64,000 bases of DNA from Roseiterribacter gracilis (GTDB lineage Bacteria; Pseudomonadota; Alphaproteobacteria; BOG-932; Roseiterribacteraceae). A program made the position numbers and the translations under genes. Positions 16,424-24,932 of the stretch are shown here, one piece after another. Position 1 is the first letter of the stretch. Each line of letters begins with the position of its first letter. The notes beneath the pieces were generated by a model. The model was not told where the DNA came from. It worked only from the letters and a program-made list of their open reading frames with translations, and made no database searches. The stretch spans positions 1,426,001 to 1,490,000 of the forward strand of contig BOPV01000001.1 in assembly GCA_018332375.1 (NCBI GenBank). Reading direction: 5' to 3'.

Positions 16424-19420
16424 ATGGACCCACGCTCCGCGCCCATGCAGGACGCTCCACTGACCTCACCTGACTCGCCGACCAAGGGACGGCTACTCGC
16501 CGAAAGCGCGACGCGCTTTCCCGTCGATGCGTCGTTGGATCTGAAAGCGCTCGCCCACGAGCTGCTGGAAGAGTTCGAGCGGTTCGATCACGAGGCCGAG
16601 GACGATCCACGCGGCAATCCGGTTCAACGTCTGGCGTTGTCGATCAGCCACCGGCTCGAAACCGGCGCCCTGTCGCGCGGCGCGCTGGAACAGCTGATCC
16701 AGTATTTGACGGTGCACGGGTTCCGCGATCGCGCACGCCGGTTGCGCCTGGCGCTGGGCGAGCTTGACCCTGCCGCCAACGAAGCCGCCCTCGCCGCTCT
16801 GTTCGAACGCGCTTTCGATCGTGCCGGCAGTTTTGAGTCAGCGCGCTGGCTGCTGGAACGCGATCTCTACGGGCTGGTGCTGACCGCCCATCCGACGTTC
16901 AGCCTCAGCGGCGCGCTGATGCGCGACCTGGCGTTGCTCGCCACCGGCATGGACGACGATGGCGCGCCGCTCGACGCGGCGACGATCAAGCAATTGCTGG
17001 CGCGCGTCGCGGCCAGCGAACATCACGCCGACGAGCCGCTGACCCTGGCGCGCGAACAGACTCTATCGATCGACGGGCTGGAACGTCTGCAACTGGCGTT
17101 GCGCCGCATCTGGCGCATCGCGCTCGAGCGTGCCGCTGCGCGCTGGCCCGATCGTTGGCGCGAATTGACGCCGCGCCTGATCACGACCGCAAGCTGGGTC
17201 GGGTACGATCTCGACGGCCGCTCCGACATTTCGTGGAGCGACACGATGCTGCGCCGGCTGGTGGCGCAAGGACGGCAGCTGCGCGCGCTGACACGCGAAG
17301 CATCACGCCTGCGCGCCGCTGCTGGCGGTTCGGACGCGCTGGGCGCGTCGCTGGAATTGCTCGAAGCCAAACTGACCTTGGCGACCGGCACGGTCGATGA
17401 CGAGATCGCCACCTTCGAACGCGTGCGCGCCGACGATCCCGCAACCTTGGAACCAGTGCGCGCGCTATCGCAGCGGCTGAATGCGCGCGGCAGCGAACGG
17501 CTGACCAAAGTCGAACCGTTGCTGGCGCTGATCGAACGCGCCTTGCGCGCCGCCGATGGCAATGCGCCACTCGAACGCGATCTGATCGTGCTGCGTGCCG
17601 AGCTCTGCGCGGTCGGGCTTGGCAGCGCGCGGACCCATGTCCGCATCAACGCGACCCAGCTACACAACGCGATCCGCAAATCGGTCGGGCTCGACACCGC
17701 ACCCGACGATCCGCGCCATCGTCTGTCCTATCTGCGTGCGATCGAAGAGCTGATCGACACTGTCGAACCGGTCACGATCAATTTCGGCTCGGTCGCAACC
17801 GAGCGCACCTCGGCCAAGCGCCTGTTCATGCTCGTGGCGCAGATGCTGAAATATGTCGACGGCACGACGCCGGTGCGGTTCCTGGTCGCCGAGACCGAAA
17901 GCGCCTTCACGATTCTGACGGTGCTCTACTACGCCAAGCTGTTCGGCATCGAAGACAAGATCGAAATCTGCCCGCTGTTCGAAACCGAGAAGGCGCTGCA
18001 GATGGGCAGCCGCGTGATCGAGCATCTGCTGGAGTCGGAAAGCTACCGCACCTATTTGAAGCGCGTCGGCAAACTATGCGTGCAGACTGGCTATAGCGAT
18101 GCCGGGCGCTATCTCGGCCAGACGCCTGCTTGCGGCTCGATCGAGCGCTTGAAAGAACGCATCTTGCGCCTGTTCGACCGGCCCGAACTGGCGGGAGTCG
18201 AATTGGTGTTCTTCGACACGCACGGTGAATCGATCGGACGCGGTTGTCACCCGGGCGGGATCGAAGCGCGGCTCGATTATATCTGCACGCCGCAATTCCG
18301 CGCCGCGCTCGACGCGGATGGCGTGCGCTTCAAACAAGAGACGAGCTGGCAGGGTGGCGACGGCTATTTGTGGTTCCAGACCGAACCGCAGGCGCTCGCG
18401 CTGCTGACGCGCATTCTGACTTGGTTGATCGAACCGCCTGCGGCCCAGCACGACCGCTATTACGAAGATCGCGACTGGGCGACCGAGTTTCTGACCACGG
18501 TCAAAGAATTCCAGACCTCGTTGATGGACGATCCCGCCTATGGCGCGCTGTTGACGACGTGGGGCGCGAATTTGCTGTTCACCACCGGCAGCCGCCCCAG
18601 CAAACGCGAAGGCGACGGCGATGCGCGTCCGTCGGCGTCGCAACTGCGCGCCATCCCGCACAATGCGGTGCTGGCGCAGCTCGGTTTGCTCGCCAACACG
18701 ATCGGCGGCGTCGGCGAAGCGATGAAACGCGATCCGGCTGCGCTCGCCGATATGTACGCCAACAGCCCGCGCTTTCGCCGTATGTTGTCGCTGATCGAAT
18801 ATGGCCGCGCCGTGTCGCGTCCGATCGCGCTGTCGGCCTATATCGACACGCTGGATCCGGGACTGTGGTTGGCGCGCGCCGCCAAGACCAAAGACGCGCA
18901 TCGCGCTGAATCGATGCGGCGCATCGCCGAGATGCTGGAAGAATGGGGCGTGCACGTGCAGCTGGCCAAGGTCGCGCGCAAATTGTGCGATGACGCGGCG
19001 CTGCTCGACCGACATTTGACCTCCCTGCCCGATCGCGAGCCGACCTCGGTCGATCCGCATACGCGCGCCAAGTTGGCTTTGCTGCATGCAGTGCGCTTGG
19101 CGCTGGTGCATGAAGTGTTTCTGCTGGCGACGGAAATTCCCGAATTCTCGACCCGGCATGACGTTGCCAACCGCCGCATCTTTCTGCGCGTGCTGCAGCT
19201 CGACGTGCCGAGTGCGGTCGGCGCGCTGAAACGCATCTTCCCCGCAACCGGCGACGGTGTCGGCCAAGGCGATTGGGGTGAGCCTGCGTCCTACGTGTCG
19301 GATGAAAGCCAGGATTATCGGCGCGAGAATGTCGCGATCTTCGAACCGATGCTGGCGCTGCACGAGCTGGTGCGGCGATGTTCCAGCGCCATCGCGCACC
19401 GGATCGGATTCATCGGGTGA
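16424..19420 (+). CDS. Phosphoenolpyruvate carboxylase-like protein with altered active-site motifs
   Basis: 998 residues, slightly longer than bacterial PEPC (about 880-930). PEPC landmarks are recognisable: 'VLTAHPTFSLSGA' (catalytic-base His at 156), 'CPLFETEKAL', 'QTGYSDAGR', 'THGESIGRGCHPGG' (H600) and a C-terminus ending in Gly. Several catalytic positions differ from the canonical enzyme: 'TAHPTE' reads 'TAHPTF'; the Lys of 'GYSDSAKDAG' is R562; the mobile-loop 'HGRGGSIGRGG' is shortened to 'HGESIGRGC', losing one Arg; and 'QGE' is not conserved. Oxaloacetate formation is therefore doubtful. It may start at Met 1 or Met 8. It overlaps the EamA gene by four bases. Confidence 0.75.
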   Translation: MDPRSAPMQDAPLTSPDSPTKGRLLAESATRFPVDASLDLKALAHELLEEFERFDHEAEDDPRGNPVQRLALSISHRLETGALSRGALEQLIQYLTVHGFRDRARRLRLALGELDPAANEAALAALFERAFDRAGSFESARWLLERDLYGLVLTAHPTFSLSGALMRDLALLATGMDDDGAPLDAATIKQLLARVAASEHHADEPLTLAREQTLSIDGLERLQLALRRIWRIALERAAARWPDRWRELTPRLITTASWVGYDLDGRSDISWSDTMLRRLVAQGRQLRALTREASRLRAAAGGSDALGASLELLEAKLTLATGTVDDEIATFERVRADDPATLEPVRALSQRLNARGSERLTKVEPLLALIERALRAADGNAPLERDLIVLRAELCAVGLGSARTHVRINATQLHNAIRKSVGLDTAPDDPRHRLSYLRAIEELIDTVEPVTINFGSVATERTSAKRLFMLVAQMLKYVDGTTPVRFLVAETESAFTILTVLYYAKLFGIEDKIEICPLFETEKALQMGSRVIEHLLESESYRTYLKRVGKLCVQTGYSDAGRYLGQTPACGSIERLKERILRLFDRPELAGVELVFFDTHGESIGRGCHPGGIEARLDYICTPQFRAALDADGVRFKQETSWQGGDGYLWFQTEPQALALLTRILTWLIEPPAAQHDRYYEDRDWATEFLTTVKEFQTSLMDDPAYGALLTTWGANLLFTTGSRPSKREGDGDARPSASQLRAIPHNAVLAQLGLLANTIGGVGEAMKRDPAALADMYANSPRFRRMLSLIEYGRAVSRPIALSAYIDTLDPGLWLARAAKTKDAHRAESMRRIAEMLEEWGVHVQLAKVARKLCDDAALLDRHLTSLPDREPTSVDPHTRAKLALLHAVRLALVHEVFLLATEIPEFSTRHDVANRRIFLRVLQLDVPSAVGALKRIFPATGDGVGQGDWGEPASYVSDESQDYRRENVAIFEPMLALHELVRRCSSAIAHRIGFIG

Positions 19421-20379
19421 GCGCAGCGTTGACTCAGGGCGCGCCGAAAGAGGATATCCGCCTCGGCATTCTGAACATGACGCTCTCGGTCGCGCTGTTC
19501 GCGGGGATGAGCGTGCTGGTGAAATGGCTCGATCGGTTTCCCGCGATCGAGCTCGCTTTTTTCCGCCAATGTTTTGCGATGGTGCCGATCGCGCTGATGT
19601 TGTGGCACGCGGGCGGCGGGTTGCGCCTGCTGAAAACCGAACGACCGGTCGGCCACGCGACGCGCGCGCTGATCGGATCGACCTCGATGATCCTGGTCTT
19701 CTCAGCGTTTCAGATGTTGCCGCTCGCCGATGCAACCGCGCTGAGTTTCGCACAGCCGCTGTTTCTAACCGCGCTGGCAGGACCGTTGCTGGGTGAAAAA
19801 GTACGCTTGCATCGCTGGTCGGCGGTGATCGTCGGATTCATCGGCGTCGTCGTGATGGCGCGCCCGGTCGAACTTCTGTCGGGCAGCTTGAATCTCGGCG
19901 TGGTGGTCGCGCTTGGTTCGGCGCTGACGTCGGCATTGGCGATGGCGACCGTGCGGCAGCTTTCGCGCAGCGAAGCGTCGCTGACCATCATCTTTTATTT
20001 CAGCGCCATCGGCGCGGTGTTATTGGGGCTGGCGACGGCGGTGTTTCATTTCATCGTGCCGTCGGTGCAGTTCGTCACACCGACCTGGCACGAAATGCCG
20101 TTGGTGATTGCGGTCGGGCTGCTCGGCGGCACGGCGCAGTTCTTTTTGACCCAGGCCTATCGCTTCTCGCCCGCGTCGGCGCTGTCGCCGTTCACTTACA
20201 CGGCGCTGATCTGGTCGACGTTGCTGGGTTGGGCGGTGTGGGCCGACGTGCCGTCCTGGGCGACGATTGCAGGCGCTGCGATCGTCATTGCCTCAGGCCT
20301 CTACATCATCTGGCGCGAAACCTATCGCCGCGTCGTCGTGGTCAAAGCCGGCCCGGTTTCACCTGCGGTCGGCGACTGA
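19417..20379 (+). CDS. EamA/DMT-family transporter
   Basis: About 320 residues from a GTG overlapping the preceding stop (GTGA). Ten hydrophobic segments form the two EamA repeats; 'SVALFAGMSVLVKWLDRF' opens the first and 'ALGSALTSALAMATVRQLSR' the second. The conserved 'LPLADATALSFAQPLF' segment is typical of drug/metabolite exporters. The substrate is unknown. Coupling to the PEPC-like gene is suggested only by the overlap. Confidence 0.88.
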   Translation: MSAALTQGAPKEDIRLGILNMTLSVALFAGMSVLVKWLDRFPAIELAFFRQCFAMVPIALMLWHAGGGLRLLKTERPVGHATRALIGSTSMILVFSAFQMLPLADATALSFAQPLFLTALAGPLLGEKVRLHRWSAVIVGFIGVVVMARPVELLSGSLNLGVVVALGSALTSALAMATVRQLSRSEASLTIIFYFSAIGAVLLGLATAVFHFIVPSVQFVTPTWHEMPLVIAVGLLGGTAQFFLTQAYRFSPASALSPFTYTALIWSTLLGWAVWADVPSWATIAGAAIVIASGLYIIWRETYRRVVVVKAGPVSPAVGD

Positions 20380-20386
20380 CCGGATT

Positions 20387-21619
20387 TTAGTGCTTCACCA
20401 GCGGAATCAGACGCTGGATCAGCGTGTCGTCATAGCTCTTCGCCAACGCGTCGGCGGCGTCGTCCATGCCCATGCGGCGCAAGGTGCGCTGCCGGTGTTT
20501 GAGCTTGTAGCCCGCCACAGCGCGCTGCATCGGCAGGTCGCCAAGTAGACGACCGTTATGGTCGCGCAGCTTCACCATCAGCTGATCGAACAGCTTCTCG
20601 TCATTCTCCGGACCGCGCGCGTCGAGCGGTTTGCCGGCACCGACCTGCCGCGTGAGATGGTTGGTCAGCACCGTGGCGGCGAATTTCAGCTTGCCCGCCT
20701 TGTTCACTTTGGCGAACTGCAGCAGCAGCGGATCGATCTTGGCGTCGTCGGGCACGCGGCCCGTCAACACGTCGGCGAACTGACCCAGCGCAACCGCGCG
20801 GTTGGCGTGCTGCTGGAAGAATTCGTCGATGATCTTCGCGCCCGAGAAGAGTTCGGCGACGATGGAGTCGAGGAGCTGCAGAACATGTTCGTCCTGCGCG
20901 ATGTCCATGCAGGCGAGCAGCTTTTCGATCTTGCCGCCCTGGCTGCCGAAACCGAACAGCCAACGGCAGACCGCCTGTTCGTGCAGCCAGATCGCGTCTG
21001 GACCGCCAACTTGCTGCAGCTGTTTCCAGGCTGCATCTGGATCGGTCTCTTCGAATTTCGGCAGGGCGCGCTGCTGCTGAATGGCTTTTGCTTTGCGCGA
21101 GCCTTCGTCGATCAGTCGGCCGAGAACGGCGGCACGATCTTTCATCTCGACGCCCGAGCGCGCGGCCTGCGCGATCGCGACCTTGTGCAGCGCCGCCATC
21201 AGCAGGGACGGATGGTCGTCGTTGAGTTTGCGGATATAGGTCCAGTTGTGCATCAGCTCGATCGCTGAGATCTGGAACTTGTCGCAGAAGGACTGCAGCA
21301 GACCCTGGATGCAGAGGCGCGACTCAGCGCTGAAGAACATCTCCAGCGTCTCGCAGACCGGACCCGCATCGGGGTCGCCACCGACGGTCAGCGGCTTGTC
21401 GACGTCGGCCGCGGCCTTCTCGTGGAGGATGACGGTTTCGACCTGGGTGCCGGCGCCCGAGCGCTGGCGCTTGATCTTGACCTCCTCGTAGTAGCCGCTG
21501 CTGAGGAGCGATCGCGCATAGCGCATCGCTGCCTGTTCTTCGTCGCGGACCGAGTCAGTCAGCCACCGCCCGTCGCGGAAGCCGGAGATTTCAAACGTGA
21601 TGGTACGATTCTGGACCAT
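20387..21619 (-). CDS. Uncharacterised cytoplasmic protein
   Basis: 410 residues when started at the Met of 'MVQNRTITFEISGF'; a start 16 codons upstream is also open. The first 60 residues look like a small alpha/beta module ('DEEQAAMRYARSLLSSGYYEEVKIKRQ'). The remainder is mostly helical, charged and without signal peptide or membrane segment. Residues such as 'KIDPLLLQFAKVNKAGKLKFA' and 'MVKLRDHNGRLLGD' suggest a structured helical array. I do not recognise the family. It stands alone, divergent from the ferredoxin gene and convergent with the EamA gene. Confidence 0.7.
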   Translation of the reverse strand: MVQNRTITFEISGFRDGRWLTDSVRDEEQAAMRYARSLLSSGYYEEVKIKRQRSGAGTQVETVILHEKAAADVDKPLTVGGDPDAGPVCETLEMFFSAESRLCIQGLLQSFCDKFQISAIELMHNWTYIRKLNDDHPSLLMAALHKVAIAQAARSGVEMKDRAAVLGRLIDEGSRKAKAIQQQRALPKFEETDPDAAWKQLQQVGGPDAIWLHEQAVCRWLFGFGSQGGKIEKLLACMDIAQDEHVLQLLDSIVAELFSGAKIIDEFFQQHANRAVALGQFADVLTGRVPDDAKIDPLLLQFAKVNKAGKLKFAATVLTNHLTRQVGAGKPLDARGPENDEKLFDQLMVKLRDHNGRLLGDLPMQRAVAGYKLKHRQRTLRRMGMDDAADALAKSYDDTLIQRLIPLVKH

Positions 21620-21677
21620 ATGACTTCCGAAAACATCGCGCGGCGTTTGGTGCCATGAGCATTGCACCCTACGCTAC

Positions 21678-21706
21678 TTGACGGAGTATGAACCGGTCCC
21701 TTAGCA
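21678..21706 (+). promoter_or_regulatory. Possible sigma-70 promoter of the ferredoxin gene
   Basis: TTGACG and TTAGCA are separated by 17 bases, about 50 bases before the ferredoxin ATG. The -10 is a weak match. Confidence 0.35.
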
Positions 21707-21756
21707 CGAGCCTCGCCGCGGCGAGGTACCCGCGAGCAAGTGGACCAGGAATTCCG

Positions 21757-22095
21757 ATGCCCTACGTCGTCACCGAAGCATGCATCAAGTGCAAATACAC
21801 CGACTGCGTCGAGGTTTGCCCAGTCGATTGCTTCTATGAGGGCGAGAACATGCTCGTCATTCATCCCGACGAGTGCATCGATTGCGGCGTCTGCGAGCCC
21901 GAATGCCCGATCGAGGCGATCGTGCCGGACAGCGACCCCAAGGCCGAAGCGCTGCTGGAAATGAACCGCAGCTTCTCGGAGCTGTGGCCCAACATCACCC
22001 GCAAGAAGGCCGCCCCGGCCGATGCGGACCAGTGGAAAGACGTCCCGAACAAGTACGCCGAGCACTTCAGCGACAAGCCCGGCGACGGCAGCTGA
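21757..22095 (+). CDS. fdxA: Seven-iron ferredoxin (FdxA family)
   Basis: A 112-residue electron carrier with one 3Fe-4S and one 4Fe-4S cluster. The sequence '[20 protein letters not shown]' and '[20 protein letters not shown]' is nearly that of Azotobacter ferredoxin I, followed by '[16 protein letters not shown]' and the tail 'WPNITRKK'. The ATG at 21757 follows AGGA; upstream codons in the same frame are not needed. The linkage fdxA-carD-rpoH fits alphaproteobacteria. Confidence 0.94.
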   Translation: MPYVVTEACIKCKYTDCVEVCPVDCFYEGENMLVIHPDECIDCGVCEPECPIEAIVPDSDPKAEALLEMNRSFSELWPNITRKKAAPADADQWKDVPNKYAEHFSDKPGDGS

Positions 22096-22200
22096 CCCAG
22101 AACCCGGCAAGGCCGGGCCACCCTGCGTCGTAAACAGGCTTACCGCCTGCTTAATTCACTCTCGTAAGTTGCGGGAATTGCCGACAAATGTCGGTATCTC

Positions 22201-22229
22201 TTGCAAATACCTGATAGTGCGCGTATATT
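22201..22229 (+). promoter_or_regulatory. Sigma-70-type promoter of carD
   Basis: TTGCAA and TATATT with an exact 17-base spacer lie about 160 bases before the carD ATG. The region is AT-richer than its surroundings. A palindrome CCGACAAATGTCGG at 22181-22194 sits just upstream and could be an operator. Confidence 0.65.
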
Positions 22230-22235
22230 CGCGCC

Positions 22236-22388
22236 TTCTGGTCGGTCGCCGACCGAAATCACGGCCCTTCCGAATGCTTGTCGTCACCCCATCTGGTGAC
22301 GCGAGGATCTGTTTGTGCCCGGGCGCCTCATAGCTGGAAACAGCTTGGGCCTTACGTGCGACCAGCCTGCGTGAGAGCAAGGAAGACG
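22236..22388 (+). promoter_or_regulatory. Structured 5' leader of carD
   Basis: The expected leader of about 150 bases holds three local hairpins. They are GTCGG/CCGAC at 22241-22253, GTCACC/GGTGAC at 22283-22300, and AGCTG-GAAA-CAGCT with a GNRA tetraloop at 22332-22345. GCCC and GGGC flank the last one. AGGAAG precedes the ATG. No known riboswitch class was recognised. Confidence 0.45.
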
Positions 22389-22895
22389 ATGTCCCAAAAA
22401 CAGAAGCTGGAGTTCGCGGCCGGTGACCTGGTGGTCTATCCGGCGCACGGCGTTGGCCGGGTCGATGGTGTTGAAACCCTGCAAGTCGGCGGTCAGTCCG
22501 TCAGCCTGTATGCGATCACCTTCGAAAAGGAACGCATGAAGCTGAAGATTCCGGTTTCCAAGGCGATGACGTCGGGCCTGCGCCGTCTCGCAAGCAAGGA
22601 CCGGTTGAAGACGGCGCTGGACACGCTCCAGGGCAAGAGCCGGGTGAAGCGCACCATGTGGAGCCGCCGCGCCCAGGAATACGAAGCAAAGATCAATTCG
22701 GGCGACCCCGTCTCGATCGCTGAAGTGCTGCGCGATCTGCGCCGCAACACCGACAGCAGCGAGCAGTCCTACAGCGAACGCCAGATCTATCAGGCGGCGC
22801 TGGAGCGTCTGGCGCGCGAAGTTGCTGCGGTCGAAAAGATCGACGAGCCCAAGGCGGCCCAGAAGCTTGAGCAGATCCTGCTGAAAGCAGCCTGA
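22389..22895 (+). CDS. carD: CarD-family RNA polymerase-binding regulator
   Basis: 168 residues. CarD/CdnL proteins bind the RNA polymerase beta subunit and stabilise open complexes at rRNA and other promoters. The N-terminal Tudor-like RNAP-interaction domain starts 'FAAGDLVVYPAHGVGRVDGV', and the C-terminal helical DNA-binding part contains 'WSRRAQEYEAKINSGDP' and 'ERQIYQAALERLAREVAAV'. The start at 22389 has an AGGAAG ribosome site. A strong terminator follows, separating it from the next gene. Confidence 0.94.
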   Translation: MSQKQKLEFAAGDLVVYPAHGVGRVDGVETLQVGGQSVSLYAITFEKERMKLKIPVSKAMTSGLRRLASKDRLKTALDTLQGKSRVKRTMWSRRAQEYEAKINSGDPVSIAEVLRDLRRNTDSSEQSYSERQIYQAALERLAREVAAVEKIDEPKAAQKLEQILLKAA

Positions 22896-22920
22896 TCTAC
22901 GTTCGCCCGACCGTTAGAAG

Positions 22921-22955
22921 ACGGCGCCGGCCCCACCAGGGCGGCGCCGTTTTTC
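22921..22955 (+). terminator. Rho-independent terminator of carD
   Basis: The 9-bp stem ACGGCGCCG/CGGCGCCGT is followed by TTTTT, 25 bases after the carD stop. Confidence 0.92.
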
Positions 22956-23041
22956 GTTGTGAGAAGTCGGCGACCGACAGCCGCGCCACCGCAGCAAGCC
23001 GTGACGTATGCAGCTGCGACCGGTAGAGAGGTTTCCACTCC

Positions 23042-23839
23042 ATGCTGGACGATTCTTCCTTCGCCCGCCTCGGGCGCCCGCGCCGCCTTTGGGCCGTGGC
23101 CGCCATTCACGGCCAGCACGAGCGCCTCGCCGCAATCCACAGCGCCATCGAGCAGGATCTACTGCCCGGCGACCGGGTCATCTATCTCGGCAACTACATC
23201 GGCCGTGACGGAGATCCGGCTGCGACGCTCGACGAGCTTCTTGCCTTCCGCATCGACACGCTGGCGCGACCGGGCTGGGACACGGACGATCTGGTCTATC
23301 TGCGCGGCCAGCAGGAAGAGACCTGGTCCAAGCTGCTGCAGCTGCAATTCGCACCCAATCCGCGTGAAGTCTTGGCCTGGATGCTGCGCCAGGGCGCCGG
23401 CCGCACGATCGAGGCCTATGGCGGCGTTGTGACCCAGGGCGAGTCGGCGGCGCGCGAGGGCGCCGTGGCGCTGAACCGGTGGACGAGCCGGCTTCGCGAC
23501 GGGATTCGGGCGCGCCCCGGACATGAGAAATTCTTCACCGTGCTGCAGCGCGCCGCATTCGTCGAAGCCGGTGCGCTGTTTGTCCATGCCGGGTTGGATC
23601 CGACAAGACCGCTGGCCGCACAGGGTGATGCATTCTGGTGGGATGCGTCAGGTTTCGAACGAATTCAAAGTCCTTACGAGAATTTCGGCCGCGTCGTTCG
23701 TGGCTTCGACCCGCATAAAGCGGGGCCGAAACACGACGGATACGCGATCACGCTGGACGCTGGATGTGGCTTCGACGGACCTCTGCGGGCGGCGCAACTC
23801 AGCCCTGAAGGAGCCCTCCTGCAGCTTGTCGAGGCCTGA
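23042..23839 (+). CDS. PPP-family metallophosphoesterase with degenerate metal site (probable pseudophosphatase)
   Basis: 265 residues with the layout of a serine/threonine protein phosphatase, but most catalytic positions are replaced. The GDxHG motif reads 'AAIHG' (D21 to Ala; H23 kept). GDxxDRG reads 'GNYIGRD' (D51 to Asn, D54 to Gly). GNHE reads 'GQQE' (N90 and H91 to Gln). The late GHTP reads 'GFDP'. Only H23, R55 and the His of 'FVHAGLDP' remain. The frame is intact and well coded, so it is not a decaying gene. It may bind phosphoproteins or act as a scaffold. It lies between carD and rpoH. Confidence 0.75.
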   Translation: MLDDSSFARLGRPRRLWAVAAIHGQHERLAAIHSAIEQDLLPGDRVIYLGNYIGRDGDPAATLDELLAFRIDTLARPGWDTDDLVYLRGQQEETWSKLLQLQFAPNPREVLAWMLRQGAGRTIEAYGGVVTQGESAAREGAVALNRWTSRLRDGIRARPGHEKFFTVLQRAAFVEAGALFVHAGLDPTRPLAAQGDAFWWDASGFERIQSPYENFGRVVRGFDPHKAGPKHDGYAITLDAGCGFDGPLRAAQLSPEGALLQLVEA

Positions 23840-23955
23840 ACGGGAGCGTTCAGTTCTCCCGGGCGTTCTTCTTGCGCGCCTGCCTGCGGATACACATCTA
23901 CGGGCACCGGTTATCGGGCCGACGCCAATTGGGACGTCGGCACAGGAGGTGGCCA

Positions 23956-24840
23956 ATGGCACACATTGATGACCCGACGACGCAGCGGGCCAACCTCGCT
24001 TACATCAAGAACGCGATGCGCGAGCCCTTGCTGGAACGCGATCACGAGTTCGACCTCGCCCGGCGTTGGCGCGATGAAGGCAACGAGCAGGCCCTGCACG
24101 AACTCGTGCGCGCCTACGCCCGCCTCGTCGTCGCCACCGCAACGCGCTTTCGTAATTACGGCCTGCCGATGGGCGACCTGATTCAGGAAGGCAATGTCGG
24201 CTTGATGCAGGCAGCAGCGCGGTTCGAACCAGAACGCGAAGTGCGGTTTTCGACGTACGCGGCCTGGTGGATTCGCTCCGCCATGCAGGACTACATCCTG
24301 CGCAACTGGTCGATCGTGCGGACTGGCACGACGGCGGCGCAGAAGTCGCTGTTCTTCAATCTCCGCCGCTTGCGCGCGAAGATCGAAGGCAAAGGCGAAG
24401 GCATGACCGATGTCGGTCGGCAATGGATTGCCGATCAGCTTCGTGTCGGCCGTTCCGACGTGACGGAAATGGAGATGCGTCTGTCCGGTGCGGACCAGTC
24501 GCTCAACGCGCCTATCCGCGAAACCAGCGAAGATGAGTGGCAGGACTTCCTGCCCGACGCGCGTCCCAATCCCGAAGACATCGTGATCGGGCTGCGCGAC
24601 GCCGAGACCCGTTCGAAATGGCTTGCCGAAGCGCTGGGCGAATTGTCTCCGCGCGAACGCACCATCATCCAGCAACGCCGCCTCGGCGACGAAGCGGTCA
24701 CGCTGGAAGAGTTGGGCCATGAGCTGGGCGTGTCGAAAGAACGCGTCCGCCAGCTTGAACAGCGCGCGCTGCTAAAGCTGAAAAACTCGATGCTGAAAAA
24801 GGTCGAGCGCCCGAGCGACTTGTTGCTCGAAGACGCCTAG
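23956..24840 (+). CDS. rpoH: RNA polymerase sigma-32 factor
   Basis: A 294-residue heat-shock sigma factor. Region 2 is '[20 protein letters not shown]' through '[20 protein letters not shown]' and '[20 protein letters not shown]'. The diagnostic RpoH box is '[15 protein letters not shown]', and region 4 ends '[19 protein letters not shown]'. The ATG at 23956 has AGGAGGT six bases upstream. An 11-bp-stem terminator follows. It would control chaperone and protease genes; the FtsH paralogue at 59.5 kb is a possible but unproven target. Confidence 0.96.
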   Translation: MAHIDDPTTQRANLAYIKNAMREPLLERDHEFDLARRWRDEGNEQALHELVRAYARLVVATATRFRNYGLPMGDLIQEGNVGLMQAAARFEPEREVRFSTYAAWWIRSAMQDYILRNWSIVRTGTTAAQKSLFFNLRRLRAKIEGKGEGMTDVGRQWIADQLRVGRSDVTEMEMRLSGADQSLNAPIRETSEDEWQDFLPDARPNPEDIVIGLRDAETRSKWLAEALGELSPRERTIIQQRRLGDEAVTLEELGHELGVSKERVRQLEQRALLKLKNSMLKKVERPSDLLLEDA

Positions 24841-24870
24841 GTCCAAGCCCTGCGCGCAGGACAAACCCGG

Positions 24871-24905
24871 GCCGCGGTCCCGCAAGGGATCGCGGCTTTT
24901 TCTTT
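24871..24905 (+). terminator. Rho-independent terminator of rpoH
   Basis: The stem GCCGCGGTCCC/GGGATCGCGGC (one G-U pair) closes a GCAA tetraloop and is followed by TTTTTCTTT. Confidence 0.93.
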
Positions 24906-24932
24906 CGCGTTCGGCCGGTATACAACAACCTT

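Noticed and set aside
22103..22117. Terminator for the ferredoxin gene (CCCGGC/GCCGGG hairpin)
   Set aside because: The stem is only six pairs with a three-base loop and no T run follows.
23838..23853. TGAACG/CGTTCA hairpin at the pseudophosphatase stop codon
   Set aside because: A six-pair stem without T run; too weak to call a terminator or attenuator before rpoH.
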